DNA of 64,000 nucleotides, from the NCBI RefSeq assembly GCF_003850345.1, contig NZ_CP027707.1, positions 496,001-560,000 on the forward strand, written 5' to 3'. The DNA is from Pseudomonas chlororaphis subsp. piscium (lineage in GTDB: Bacteria > Pseudomonadota > Gammaproteobacteria > Pseudomonadales > Pseudomonadaceae). This document shows, piece after piece, positions 34,049 through 41,297 of the stretch (the stretch's first letter is position 1; every line of letters starts with the position of its first letter). A model generated the notes under the pieces. That model was given only the letters and a program-made list of their open reading frames with translations, was not told the DNA's origin and ran no database searches. The translations under genes and the position numbers were made by a program.

Positions 34049-35278
34049 TCATTGAGGCCAGCGGCGGAAGATCAGCGAAGTGTTGACGCCGCCAAAGGCA
34101 AAGTTGTTGTTCATCACGTATTCGCAGCTCATCTGCCGGAACTCGCCGCGCAGGTAATCCAGCTCGCCGCAACGCGGGTCCACCGTATCGAGGTTGAGGG
34201 TGTGCACGTAGAGGTCGTGGTTGAGCATCTCGATGCTGAACCAGGACTCCAGCGCGCCACAGGCCCCCAGGGTGTGGCCGAGGAAACTCTTCTGCGAACT
34301 GATGGGCATCCGGCTGCCGAACAGGCTGCTGGTGGCCAGTGTTTCGGCAATGTCGCCCTGTTCTGTAGCGGTGCCGTGGCCATTGACGTAGCCGATGGCC
34401 GAAGGCTCGAGGCCGGCGTCTTCCAGGGCCAGCTCCATGGCCCGGCGCATGGTGGCCTGTTCCGGACGGGTGGTGTGCTGGCCGTCGGCGTTGCTGCCGA
34501 AACCGACGATCTCGGCATGGATATGCGCGCCACGGGCCAGGGCGTGTTCCAGCTCTTCGAGCACCAGCATGCCGCCGCCCTCGCCGATCACCAGGCCGTC
34601 GCGGTCGCTGTCGTAGGGGCGCGGGCTGGTGTGCGGGGCATCGTTTTTCAGGCTGGTGGCGTAGAGCGCGTCGAACACCATGGCTTCGGTCGGGCACAGC
34701 TCTTCGGCGCCGCCGGCGAGCATCAGCGGCAGGCGGCCGAACTTGATCGCCTCGTAGGCGTAGCCGATGCCCTGGCTGCCGCTGGTGCAGGCGCTGGACG
34801 TCGGGATCAGCCGGCCGGTGAGGCCGAAGAAGATGCTGATATTGGCCGCGGTGGTGTGCGGCATCATGCGCACGTAGGAGTTGGCGTTGAGGCCTTCGGC
34901 GACCGAGTTCAGCAGCATGTTGCCGAACGCCTTGATCTCGTCGGTGCTGCCGGTGGACGAGCCACAGGCCACGCCCATGCGCCCGTCCTTGATCGATTCG
35001 TCACCCAACAGACCGGCATCGGCCAGGGCTTGCTCGGCGGCGCCCACGGCGAGCCGCGACACCCGGCCCATGCTGCGCAGCTGCTTGCGGGTCCAGTGGT
35101 CCGGCACCTTGAAGTCGTCCACGGGGCCGGCCAGGCGGGTATTGAGTTCGCTGAAGCGATCCCACTCGTCCATCCGGCGAATGCCGCTGCGGTTGGCGCT
35201 GAAGTTGGCGGCGATGGTGTCCCAGTCGCTGCCCAGCGAAGTGATGCCGGCCATGCCGGTGACGACCACACGTTTCAT
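34049..35278 (-). CDS. Beta-ketoacyl-ACP synthase of the APE cluster (ApeR-like)
   Basis: 409-residue condensing enzyme of the FabF/KAS II type. Catalytic triad intact: Cys164 in SSACTSGSQG, His301 in NGHGTATEQ, His335 in KSFLGHTLGACG. Start ATG 35278 overlaps the ketoreductase stop by one base. In aryl polyene type II PKS systems (characterised in Xenorhabdus and E. coli) two active ketosynthases extend the polyene with malonyl units; position next to the KR gene matches apeR. It could initiate or extend chains; which cannot be read from sequence. Confidence 0.93.
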   Translation of the reverse strand: MKRVVVTGMAGITSLGSDWDTIAANFSANRSGIRRMDEWDRFSELNTRLAGPVDDFKVPDHWTRKQLRSMGRVSRLAVGAAEQALADAGLLGDESIKDGRMGVACGSSTGSTDEIKAFGNMLLNSVAEGLNANSYVRMMPHTTAANISIFFGLTGRLIPTSSACTSGSQGIGYAYEAIKFGRLPLMLAGGAEELCPTEAMVFDALYATSLKNDAPHTSPRPYDSDRDGLVIGEGGGMLVLEELEHALARGAHIHAEIVGFGSNADGQHTTRPEQATMRRAMELALEDAGLEPSAIGYVNGHGTATEQGDIAETLATSSLFGSRMPISSQKSFLGHTLGACGALESWFSIEMLNHDLYVHTLNLDTVDPRCGELDYLRGEFRQMSCEYVMNNNFAFGGVNTSLIFRRWPQ

Positions 35279-36006
35279 CAGACCAGGCCTCCGTTGACCG
35301 CCAGCACCTGGCGGGTGATGTAGGCGGCCTCGGCGGACATCAGGAAGTTCACCGCGCCGGCGACTTCTTCCGGGGTGCCCATGCGCTGGGCCGGGATCAT
35401 CTTCAGCAGCTCGTCCACCGGCACGTTCTCGTCGAGCATGGCGGTGTCGATCAGGCCTGGCGCCACGCAGTTGACGGTGATCTTGCGTTTGCCCAGCTCG
35501 ATGGCCAGGGCCTTGGCGGCGCCGATCAGGCCGGCCTTGGACGCGCTGTAGTTGACCTGGCCACGGTTGCCGACCTGCCCGGACACCGAGGCGATGCAGA
35601 CGATACGCCCGGCGGCGCGGCGGCGGATCATCGGCATCATCACCGGGTGCAGCACGTTGTAGAAACCGTCGAGGTTGGTGCGCAGCACGGTGTCCCAATC
35701 GTCTTCGCTCAGGGCCGGGAAGGCGCCGTCGCGGGTCAGGCCGGCGTTGAGCACCACGCCGTAGTAGGCGCCGTGGGCTTCCACGTCGGCTTCGAGAACG
35801 GCCTTGCAGCTGGCGCGGTCGGTCACATCGAATTGCAGGATGCGCGCCTGGCGCCCCAGGGCCTCGACTTCGGCCTGCACGGCCTCGGCTTCGCTGCGGC
35901 CACTGCGGCAATGCAGGATCAGGTCATAGCCGCCCTGGGCCAGGCGCAGGGCGATGGCGCGGCCGATACCACGGCTGGAGCCGGTGACCAATATGGATTC
36001 AGTCAT
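35278..36006 (-). CDS. 3-ketoacyl-ACP reductase, FabG-type (ApeQ-like)
   Basis: 242-residue short-chain dehydrogenase. NADPH motif TGSSRGIG at 8-15, NAG motif LNAGLTRDG near 86-94, catalytic Ser near 140, Tyr153 and Lys157 in VNYSASKAGL. Reduces each 3-keto group during polyene chain growth. Start ATG 36006 overlaps the dehydratase stop by four bases (ATGA). Confidence 0.94.
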   Translation of the reverse strand: MTESILVTGSSRGIGRAIALRLAQGGYDLILHCRSGRSEAEAVQAEVEALGRQARILQFDVTDRASCKAVLEADVEAHGAYYGVVLNAGLTRDGAFPALSEDDWDTVLRTNLDGFYNVLHPVMMPMIRRRAAGRIVCIASVSGQVGNRGQVNYSASKAGLIGAAKALAIELGKRKITVNCVAPGLIDTAMLDENVPVDELLKMIPAQRMGTPEEVAGAVNFLMSAEAAYITRQVLAVNGGLV

Positions 36007-36476
36007 GGCTGGACTCCTGTTGATAAAGCGGGTGATTCGTTCAGGTAGCTGTCCGCCTGTGGCGGACAGAACACGTTGAGGCGGGCGACGGCCTGGATGC
36101 CGGGGGCAGTCAGGTGGCATTCGAATACGCCCATGCCGTTGTCGTCTTGCAGGGAGCGCAAGGCGTGAATCTGCAGTTCGCTGCCGACCGGGAAGTGCTC
36201 CACATTGCATTCGAACTTGCGTGTGCCGAGCAGGAACCCCAGCTCGACGGCCTGGCCTTTCTGGCGCGCATGGCAACCGGCGTAGGCGGCGATGCTCTGG
36301 GCCATCAGTTCGATGCCGACCCAGGCCGGCAGGCTGCCGTCGGCACGGTTGAACAGACCGCCGGGACGGACGGTGAGGCGGGTGCGGATCTGCTCTTCAT
36401 CGAACGCCAGGACCTGATCGATCAGGATCATGTCGCCCGCGTGGGGCAGCAGTTCGGCGAGCGGCCAGTCAATCAT
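36003..36476 (-). CDS. 3-hydroxyacyl-ACP dehydratase, hotdog fold (ApeP-like)
   Basis: 157 residues. FabZ/FabA-type signature with His12 in LPHAGDMILID and Glu56 in VGIELMAQSIAAYAG. Removes water to make the conjugated double bonds. In the characterised APE system two different dehydratases form a complex; the probable second one is the C-terminal domain of the ligase at 48062-49741. Overlaps both neighbours by four bases. Confidence 0.9.
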   Translation of the reverse strand: MIDWPLAELLPHAGDMILIDQVLAFDEEQIRTRLTVRPGGLFNRADGSLPAWVGIELMAQSIAAYAGCHARQKGQAVELGFLLGTRKFECNVEHFPVGSELQIHALRSLQDDNGMGVFECHLTAPGIQAVARLNVFCPPQADSYLNESPALSTGVQP

Positions 36477-37669
36477 GGGGCGTCTCCGATAATCAGGCTG
36501 ACGTTGTTGCCGCCGAAGGCAAAGGAGTTGCTCATCAGGCAGCGCGGAGCAGTCTGCTCCAGACGTGTGGTGGCGGTGACCCAATGCAGCGGCGGCAGTT
36601 GCGGGTCGGCCTGGGCGTCCCAGACGTGGGGCGGCAGGGCGTGCGCGCTGTTCGCGGCGGACAGGCTCAGCCAGCAGAATGCCGCTTCCAGGGCACCGGC
36701 GGCGCCCAGGGTATGGCCGCTCATGGGTTTGGTCGACGAGCAGGGCACGCCGGCCGGGAACAACTGGTCGACCGCCAGGCTTTCCATGGCGTCGTTGTGC
36801 TGGGTGGCCGTGCCGTGCAGGTTCAGGTAGCCGATCTGTGCGGCTTGCAGGCCGGCGTTGTGCAAGGCCTTCTGCATGGCTTGCAGGGCGCCGCGCCCAC
36901 TGGGTTCGGGGGCGGAAATATGGTGCGCGTCGGAGCTGGCGCCGGCGCCGAGCAAGGCGATCGGTTGCGCGCCGAGGGTTTCCTTGCTCATCAGGAACAG
37001 CACGGCGGCTTCGCCGATATTGATGCCATCGCGGTTGACCGAGAACGGATTGCAGCGCTGGGCGGACACCGCTTCCAGGGCCGAGAAACCGTTGAGGGTC
37101 AGCTTGCACAGGCTGTCGACGCCGCCGCACAGCACCGCGTCGCACAGGCCCAGGTCGAGCAGGCGGCGGGCGCTCATCAGCGCCCGGGCGCTGGAGGTGC
37201 AGGCGGTGGAAATCACGTAGGCCGGGCCACTGAGGTCGAGCCAGTCGGCGAGAAAGTTCGCCGGCGCGCCCAGTTCCTGCTGCCGGTAGTCGTAGTCGGC
37301 CGGGAAGTGCCGGTCGCGCAGGTAATGGGCGATGCCACGGCTGGCTTCGTCGATGCCCGAGGTGCTGGTGCCGAGGACGATGCCGATGCGGCTGTGGCCG
37401 TAGCGGGCGATGGCCTGGTCGATGTCGCCACGGATCTGCAGGGCGGCCTCCAGCAGCAGCTGGTTGTTGCGGCTGCTCTGCTGCCCCAGCTCCGCTGGAA
37501 TGCTTGCCAGCGGCCCCTGGACAGCGGCCACCGGCACGCTGCGCTCCGTTACCCAGCCGGCTGCGGCGCGCATGCCGGAGCAGTCGCCGGCAAACAGGCT
37601 GCGGGCCACTTGCTGCTTGTCGCGCCCAAGGGCACAGATCACCCCGAGGGCATTCAGGTAGGCCGTCAT
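36473..37669 (-). CDS. Beta-ketoacyl-ACP synthase of the APE cluster (ApeO-like)
   Basis: 398 residues. Complete ketosynthase triad: Cys157 in ISTACTSSA, His285 in NLHGTATQH, His319 in KPMSGHTLGAAG. By position it corresponds to ApeO, which pairs with the truncated ApeC-like protein (51570-52301) in a KS/chain-length-factor arrangement in the characterised system. Start ATG overlaps the upstream lipoprotein gene by four bases. Confidence 0.93.
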   Translation of the reverse strand: MTAYLNALGVICALGRDKQQVARSLFAGDCSGMRAAAGWVTERSVPVAAVQGPLASIPAELGQQSSRNNQLLLEAALQIRGDIDQAIARYGHSRIGIVLGTSTSGIDEASRGIAHYLRDRHFPADYDYRQQELGAPANFLADWLDLSGPAYVISTACTSSARALMSARRLLDLGLCDAVLCGGVDSLCKLTLNGFSALEAVSAQRCNPFSVNRDGINIGEAAVLFLMSKETLGAQPIALLGAGASSDAHHISAPEPSGRGALQAMQKALHNAGLQAAQIGYLNLHGTATQHNDAMESLAVDQLFPAGVPCSSTKPMSGHTLGAAGALEAAFCWLSLSAANSAHALPPHVWDAQADPQLPPLHWVTATTRLEQTAPRCLMSNSFAFGGNNVSLIIGDAP

Positions 37670-38151
37670 GAGGCGTTCTCGGCGGTCAGCGGGCTGATGT
37701 GGTAGTACAAGCCCTGGGGCAGCTCCAGGCGAAAATCCAGGGCCTGGCGATAGCGGACCTGCCAGTGCGGGGCGAGGTCACGCTGCGCGCCGTGCTGCCG
37801 GGCGGCTGGATAATTATCTCGCAGTTCGCCCGCGGGCGTGAGGGCGAACAGCAGTGCGGCGAACAGTTCGCGGGCCTCCGGGTTCGGCGGCAGCAGGCCG
37901 TCAGCCTGCCAGCGACCCTCGATCAGTTGCTGGCGCGCCAGGGGAATGCCCAGCGGGTCGAGCAGCGACCAGCGGATGCCCGGCCCTTCGGCCTGGATCA
38001 CCAGCAGCCAGTCCTGGCGCTGCCCGGCCTGTTGCCGCTCGATATGCAGTTGCAGCGGCAGGGCCAGGCTCGGGGTTTTCTCGGGCAGCGGCGGCTGGCT
38101 GGCGCAGGCGCTCAGCAACAACAGGCAGCCGACGAGCAGGGCACGGATCAT
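37666..38151 (-). CDS. DUF3261 lipoprotein (ApeN-like)
   Basis: 161 residues from ATG 38151, which overlaps the methyltransferase stop (ATGA). Signal MIRALLVGCLLLLSAC with lipobox LSAC and Cys16. The mature part resembles a LolB-like half barrel and contains GIRWSLLDPLGIPLARQQL. Together with the LolA-like and MMPL proteins it probably moves the APE lipid to the outer membrane. Confidence 0.85.
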   Translation of the reverse strand: MIRALLVGCLLLLSACASQPPLPEKTPSLALPLQLHIERQQAGQRQDWLLVIQAEGPGIRWSLLDPLGIPLARQQLIEGRWQADGLLPPNPEARELFAALLFALTPAGELRDNYPAARQHGAQRDLAPHWQVRYRQALDFRLELPQGLYYHISPLTAENAS

Positions 38152-38894
38152 CCAGCGGCACCTTCGTGCAAGGGTTTGCGGGCGACCACATTGACCAGGG
38201 TTTCTTCCCGTTGGCCAAAGGGTTTCGGGCGGCGCAGGCCGAAGCGTTCGAGCAGCCCGAAATCCTTGGCGCGGCTCCACCACAGATAGGGATAAGACAC
38301 ATTGCGCGGGGTAAATTCAAAACCCTGTCGTCGGATCATTTCCAGGTACTGCGCCGCGCTTTTCTGCACGTGCATCGGGTGGCGGAACAGCCAGCGGATC
38401 ACCCAGGTGTCGATGTAGGCCTCGGTGGATTCGGCGAACAGCAGGTAACCGCCCGGCTTGAGCACGCGATAGAACTCGGCCAGGGCTTTTTCCTGTTCCA
38501 CCAGGTGATGAAAGGTCTGGTGGCAGAACAGCAGGTCGACGCTGGCATCGGCCACGTCCAGGGTCGCGCAGTCGCTGCCGATCAGCTCGACCTGCAGGCC
38601 CTGGCGCGCCGCCTCTTCGCTGCTGAGCCTGAGGCTGTGCGGGTCGGCGTCCAGGCCGATCAGGCGCCGCGGGGCGAACACCTGGCTCAGGTACTGGAAC
38701 GACTTGCCCTGGCCGCAGCCGGCATCCAGCAGCACCGGGTTGGCCGGCGGTTCCTTGTCGAACAGGCGGCGCAGGTCGTTGATCGCCACCCGCAGCACAT
38801 GATGCTGCCAGGTATGGCTGCGCAGGAACCAGAAGCCGAAGCGGGTTTCCTCGATGTAGCTGGCGCTCAGGTATTGCGGCTGGGTGTCGTTCAT
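38148..38894 (-). CDS. Class I SAM-dependent methyltransferase of the APE cluster
   Basis: 248 residues. SAM-binding motif I LLDAGCGQGKSF near 55-66, acidic end of strand two in LIGLDADPHS, and post-motif LKPGGYLLFAES. Start ATG 38894 overlaps the flavoprotein stop by four bases. APE head groups carry ring methyl or O-methyl groups in characterised examples, so methylation of the aryl head is the likely role; C- or O-methylation cannot be decided from sequence. Confidence 0.87.
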   Translation of the reverse strand: MNDTQPQYLSASYIEETRFGFWFLRSHTWQHHVLRVAINDLRRLFDKEPPANPVLLDAGCGQGKSFQYLSQVFAPRRLIGLDADPHSLRLSSEEAARQGLQVELIGSDCATLDVADASVDLLFCHQTFHHLVEQEKALAEFYRVLKPGGYLLFAESTEAYIDTWVIRWLFRHPMHVQKSAAQYLEMIRRQGFEFTPRNVSYPYLWWSRAKDFGLLERFGLRRPKPFGQREETLVNVVARKPLHEGAAG

Positions 38895-40138
38895 GGAGCC
38901 TCCATGGCGCAGATTTCCGAGAGCATGCGCAGCCGGCGCTTGGGTTCGCTGACGAACGGGTTGCGTTCGTCCCAGGCATAACCGGCGAGGATCGAACTGA
39001 TCATCCGGCGAATTTCCGGCGAGCTGCCCGGGTGGTAAATCACGTCCTGGAAGGTGCCGGCGTACCAGCCCTCGACGTAGCAGCGGAAGGTGTCGACGCC
39101 GCGCTTGAGGGGGGCGGCGAACTCTTTTTCCCAATCCACGCTTTCGCCCTGCAACTGCCGATGCAGCACGGCGGCGGCCATGCTCGCCGAACGCATGGCA
39201 ATGGTCACTCCGGAGGAGAACACCGGGTCGAGGAATTCCGCGGCGTTGCCCAGCAGCGCGAAGCCCGGGCCGTGCAGGGTCTTGACGTTGGCCGAGTAGC
39301 CGCCGATGGTCCGCGCCGGGGTGTCCCAGACGGCGTTGTGCAGGACCTTGGCCAGGCTTGGGGTTTCCTCGATGAAACCGTGCAGGCACTGGTCCAGGTC
39401 GTCGTCACGGCCGTCGAAGTGCTCCTTGGCCGCCACCACGCCGATCGAGCAGCGTCCGTTGCTGAACGGGATGGTCCAGAACCACACATCGCGTTTGCTG
39501 GGGTGAGTGGTGATGAGGATCTTTTCCCGCTCGAAAGCCGGGCTGTCGATATGGTCTTCGATATGGGTGAACACCGCCTGGCGGACAGGGAAGTTCGAGG
39601 GCGCTTCCAGGTCCAGCAGGCGTGGCAGCACACGGCCGTAGCCGCTGGCGTCGAGGACGAAGTCGGCCTCCACGCGGTACTCGCTGCCGTCTTCGCGCAG
39701 CACCTGCAGCTGCGGCCTGGCCAGGTTGAAGTCGGCGCTGACGATGGCCTCGCCATAACGCACTTCAACGCCTTGCAGGGCGGCCTGATCGGCCAGCAGC
39801 TTGTCGAAGTCGGCGCGTTGCACCTGAAAGGTGGTGGGCTTGCCGTTGCTGAAGGTGTCGCCGAAATCGAAGGCGCTGTAACGCTCGCCCCAGGCGAACG
39901 CGGCGCCGTTCTTCAGCTGGAAGCCCGCAGCCTTGACCGCCTCGAGCATGCCGGCCTCTTCGACGAAATCCAGGCAGTGGGACAGCAGGCTTTCACCGAT
40001 CGAAAAGCGTGGGAAATGCTGGCGCTCGACGATCAGCACGTCGTGGCCTTTGCCCTTGAGCAGCGCGGCGGCGATGGCGCCCGATGGGCCAGCGCCGATC
40101 ACCACAATCCGGCGGCGTTCCATTTCAACTGTTGGCAC
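38891..40138 (-). CDS. FAD-dependent oxidoreductase with flavin halogenase motifs
   Basis: 415 residues. FAD motif GAGPSG at 15-20, GESLL at 49-53, and the halogenase signature WFWTIP (WxWxIP) at 219-224. Lys76 in FQLKNGAAF lies about where tryptophan halogenases carry the catalytic lysine. The family includes true halogenases and plain monooxygenases or reductases. The start is GTG at 40138: AAGGAG stands five bases upstream, far better than the site before the ATG at 40123. It overlaps the antiporter-like gene by 14 bases. Xanthomonadins, relatives of APEs, are brominated, so aryl halogenation is conceivable. Confidence 0.85.
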   Translation of the reverse strand: MPTVEMERRRIVVIGAGPSGAIAAALLKGKGHDVLIVERQHFPRFSIGESLLSHCLDFVEEAGMLEAVKAAGFQLKNGAAFAWGERYSAFDFGDTFSNGKPTTFQVQRADFDKLLADQAALQGVEVRYGEAIVSADFNLARPQLQVLREDGSEYRVEADFVLDASGYGRVLPRLLDLEAPSNFPVRQAVFTHIEDHIDSPAFEREKILITTHPSKRDVWFWTIPFSNGRCSIGVVAAKEHFDGRDDDLDQCLHGFIEETPSLAKVLHNAVWDTPARTIGGYSANVKTLHGPGFALLGNAAEFLDPVFSSGVTIAMRSASMAAAVLHRQLQGESVDWEKEFAAPLKRGVDTFRCYVEGWYAGTFQDVIYHPGSSPEIRRMISSILAGYAWDERNPFVSEPKRRLRMLSEICAMEAP

Positions 40139-41297
40139 TGGGGCTCCTTGCCGGTTCGGCGATGTTCAGGTTCGAAGGGACCAAAGGTGTTCGGTGCAGC
40201 CCGGCCAGGGCCGGCATCAGGGTGGCGATCAGGCCCATGAGCATCAGCGCGAAATACAGCGCCGGGCTGATCAGCCGTTGTTGCAGCAGCAGGTTAAGAA
40301 AGACGATCTCGCTCAGCCCGCGAATGTTCAGCAGCAGGCTTTCCCGCCAGCGACTGGCGCCCTTGAAGGAGGCGCCGGCCCAGCCCAGGCCGAGCCAGTT
40401 GCCGAGCAGCTTGCTGGCAATCGGCAACAGCAGCAACGCCCCCAGCTGCACCCAGCCGAGGCTGTCCATGGCGCTGTGCACATTGATCTGCACGATGCCG
40501 AACGTGAGGATCAGCGGGATGGCGATAAAGGTCTGCAAACGGCTCATCCAGGCTGCCTTTAACGGCAGCACCAGCGGCACCTTGAGGGCGGCCATGCACA
40601 GCAGGTAACCGATGCCGAAAATCAGCGCGTTGAGCTTGTAATGCTCGGCCACCACCAGCAGGCCGAAGAAGCCCAGGCTGTGCAGCAACGGCTGGCGCAG
40701 GCCGAGGCCGCGCAGGAGCAGCGGCAGGCAGGCGCCGGCCAGCGGCAGCAGCAGGCTGCTCAGGTGCAGGCTGCCCTGGGCGACGCCGAATAGGGTCCAG
40801 CAGCCGAGGTCGATGAGGATCGCGGTCTGCACCAGGCGCCGGGTGGCCAGCGGCGGGTAGTCGATGTGCCGCAGGTACAGGTACAGCACCGGAATCGCGG
40901 TAATGGCGAACAGCAGGCCGACCGCCAGGGAACTCAGCCAGGGTTGCGCCGGCAACAGCCAGACCGCCGTGGCCAGGCCGCAGGCGAAGGGAATGGCGAA
41001 GCTCGGCAGGGCGATCTTCAGGCTCTGGCGGTCCAGGCGCAGGTCGATCACGTCGCTGAGGATATGCCCCAGCAGCAGGGCGAAACTCAGGCCGTACAGG
41101 TTCTTCAGCCAGCCCGGCGAGACCAGCTGGGCGCCACTCAGTTGCCAGTGCGGTTCGATCCAGAACAGCATCAGCAGCGGTAGGCCGAAGGTCGCCAGCA
41201 GCAACTGGCTGACGATCGGGATCAGGCCGAAACGGCTGCCGATGCGGGTGGCGAGCGCGAACAGCAGCAGCGCCATGAGCCAGAACAGGGCAATCAT
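40125..41297 (-). CDS. CPA2-type cation/proton antiporter-like membrane protein
   Basis: 390 residues, almost wholly hydrophobic with about 11-12 helices. The stretch AVGLLFAITAIPVLYLYL followed by TRRLVQTAILIDLGCW (Asp163) fits the core of Na+/H+ or Kef-type exchangers; only one acidic residue remains there rather than the DD/ND pair of electrogenic exchangers. There is no RCK domain. Start ATG 41297 overlaps the MMPL stop by one base. Its role in a pigment operon is not obvious; it may be a repurposed flippase or energising exchanger. Confidence 0.75.
   Translation of the reverse strand: MIALFWLMALLLFALATRIGSRFGLIPIVSQLLLATFGLPLLMLFWIEPHWQLSGAQLVSPGWLKNLYGLSFALLLGHILSDVIDLRLDRQSLKIALPSFAIPFACGLATAVWLLPAQPWLSSLAVGLLFAITAIPVLYLYLRHIDYPPLATRRLVQTAILIDLGCWTLFGVAQGSLHLSSLLLPLAGACLPLLLRGLGLRQPLLHSLGFFGLLVVAEHYKLNALIFGIGYLLCMAALKVPLVLPLKAAWMSRLQTFIAIPLILTFGIVQINVHSAMDSLGWVQLGALLLLPIASKLLGNWLGLGWAGASFKGASRWRESLLLNIRGLSEIVFLNLLLQQRLISPALYFALMLMGLIATLMPALAGLHRTPLVPSNLNIAEPARSPSANS

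Noticed and set aside
38895..39389. N-terminal extension joining the methyltransferase to upstream frame
   Set aside because: The extra residues are out-of-frame translation of the flavoenzyme; the ATGA overlap at 38894 marks the true start.
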